Shown here in pieces: positions 63,613-64,000 of a stretch of 64,000 nt of DNA. The notes under the pieces are model-generated. The model saw nothing but the letters and a program-made list of their open reading frames with translations. It was not told the origin of the DNA and searched no databases. The DNA comes from Verrucomicrobiota bacterium. GTDB lineage: Bacteria; Verrucomicrobiota; Verrucomicrobiia; Verrucomicrobiales; Akkermansiaceae. Each line of letters starts with the position of its first letter. The stretch's first letter is position 1. The stretch covers positions 248,001-312,000 of the forward strand of contig JAFLEH010000004.1 of the NCBI GenBank assembly GCA_017301995.1, given 5' to 3'. The translations under genes and the position numbers were made by a program.

Positions 63613-64000
63613 ATGAGCAAGCGCATTTGGAACCACCCCGCCGTCCCCGCCGACGAAACCACCGTCGCCTGGCGCAGCACGGGGCAGCTTGAAGACACCG
63701 CCGCTTTCCGCGATTGGCTGGAGCGCGAGTTCCCGCAGGGAGCCGCCGAAATGGCCGACTCCGACGATGCCGAGGTCTCCCGCCGCTCGTTTCTCAAACT
63801 GATGGGCGCTTCCACGGCGCTCGCGGGTCTTGGCATGGCCGCCTGCCGCCGCCCGGAAAGCTATATCATTCCCTACACCAAGGCCCCCGAGTGGGTGATC
63901 CCCGGAAAGGCCACCTACTACGCCAGTAGTATGCCGCGCGCCACCGGCGCCACGCCGCTGGTGGTGACCTCGTTCGAGGGCCGCCCGACCAAGGTGGCGC
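63613..64000 (+). CDS. actB: Alternative Complex III iron-sulfur/molybdopterin-like subunit ActB (3' truncated)
   Basis: The first 129 codons are in the window. The N-terminus (IWNHPAVPADETTVAWRSTG) and the twin-arginine motif SRRSFLKLMGASTALAGLG followed by a Cys are typical of ActB, which has a molybdopterin-oxidoreductase-like part and a Fe-S part and is exported by Tat. Start ATG 63613 lies 58 bp after the actA stop. The rest runs off the window. Confidence 0.85.
   Translation, partial: MSKRIWNHPAVPADETTVAWRSTGQLEDTAAFRDWLEREFPQGAAEMADSDDAEVSRRSFLKLMGASTALAGLGMAACRRPESYIIPYTKAPEWVIPGKATYYASSMPRATGATPLVVTSFEGRPTKVA

Overview
The window is a GC-rich stretch of a bacterial chromosome, most likely from Verrucomicrobiota (order Verrucomicrobiales, near Akkermansiaceae). 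This rests on several protein features: a type II-C Cas9 closely resembling the Akkermansia muciniphila type, a very long GreA-domain protein, PEP-CTERM sorting tails, an autotransporter-like beta-strand-repeat protein, Alternative Complex III genes, and secreted sulfatase and sialidase genes. I have no database match to confirm it.

Layout. 1-4.5 kb: the end of a SUMF1/FGE-like membrane protein, a double glycosyltransferase and a sugar epimerase. 4.5-12.2 kb: a secreted beta-helix protein, a glutaredoxin, an ECF sigma factor with a small membrane partner and a PDZ protein, a GreA-family factor and enolase with a clear terminator. 12.2-18.3 kb: a Tat-exported sugar isomerase-like protein, PriA, a GH5 glycosidase, RNase III and tRNA-His. 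18.8-31.2 kb: a minus-strand block of ECF sigma factor, a vWA/anti-sigma-like protein of 1153 aa, a 343-aa repeat protein and a 2264-aa envelope protein. The last two genes share a duplicated promoter and signal-peptide segment. 31.3-33 kb: an HTH protein, a Lys/Ala-rich basic protein and a hydrolase. 33.2-36.7 kb: a sulfate-assimilation operon, cysI-cysH-cysK, behind a 19-bp tandem operator-like repeat. 37-45.7 kb: a caspase-like peptidase, an NlpC/P60-like lipoprotein, the beta-strand-repeat surface protein, and an NCS1 permease with a translationally coupled 55-aa membrane protein.

46.2-56.3 kb is a complete type II-C CRISPR-Cas locus: tracrRNA (minus), cas9 (plus), a stand-alone HNH endonuclease gene (minus), cas1 and cas2 (plus), then 69 repeats with 68 spacers. 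The tracrRNA anti-repeat shows that the array is read on the minus strand, towards cas2. Three features look new: the HNH gene placed between cas9 and cas1; a repeat-like segment behind an 11-bp hairpin just upstream of that gene; and a 14-bp perfect hairpin formed by repeat 1 with an inverted half-repeat next to cas2. The degenerate repeat lies at the far, transcription-upstream end.

57-64 kb: a GNAT acetyltransferase, a minus-strand group of phosphodiester glycosidase, sialidase, sulfatase and PEP-CTERM protein genes that suggests host-glycan degradation, a small membrane protein, and the start of the Alternative Complex III operon (actA, actB partial).

Dispersed non-coding repeats (a three-copy MITE-like element and a two-copy element) sit mostly between convergent genes. 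Most start codons lack an obvious Shine-Dalgarno sequence, so starts were chosen from signal peptides, domain boundaries and overlaps.
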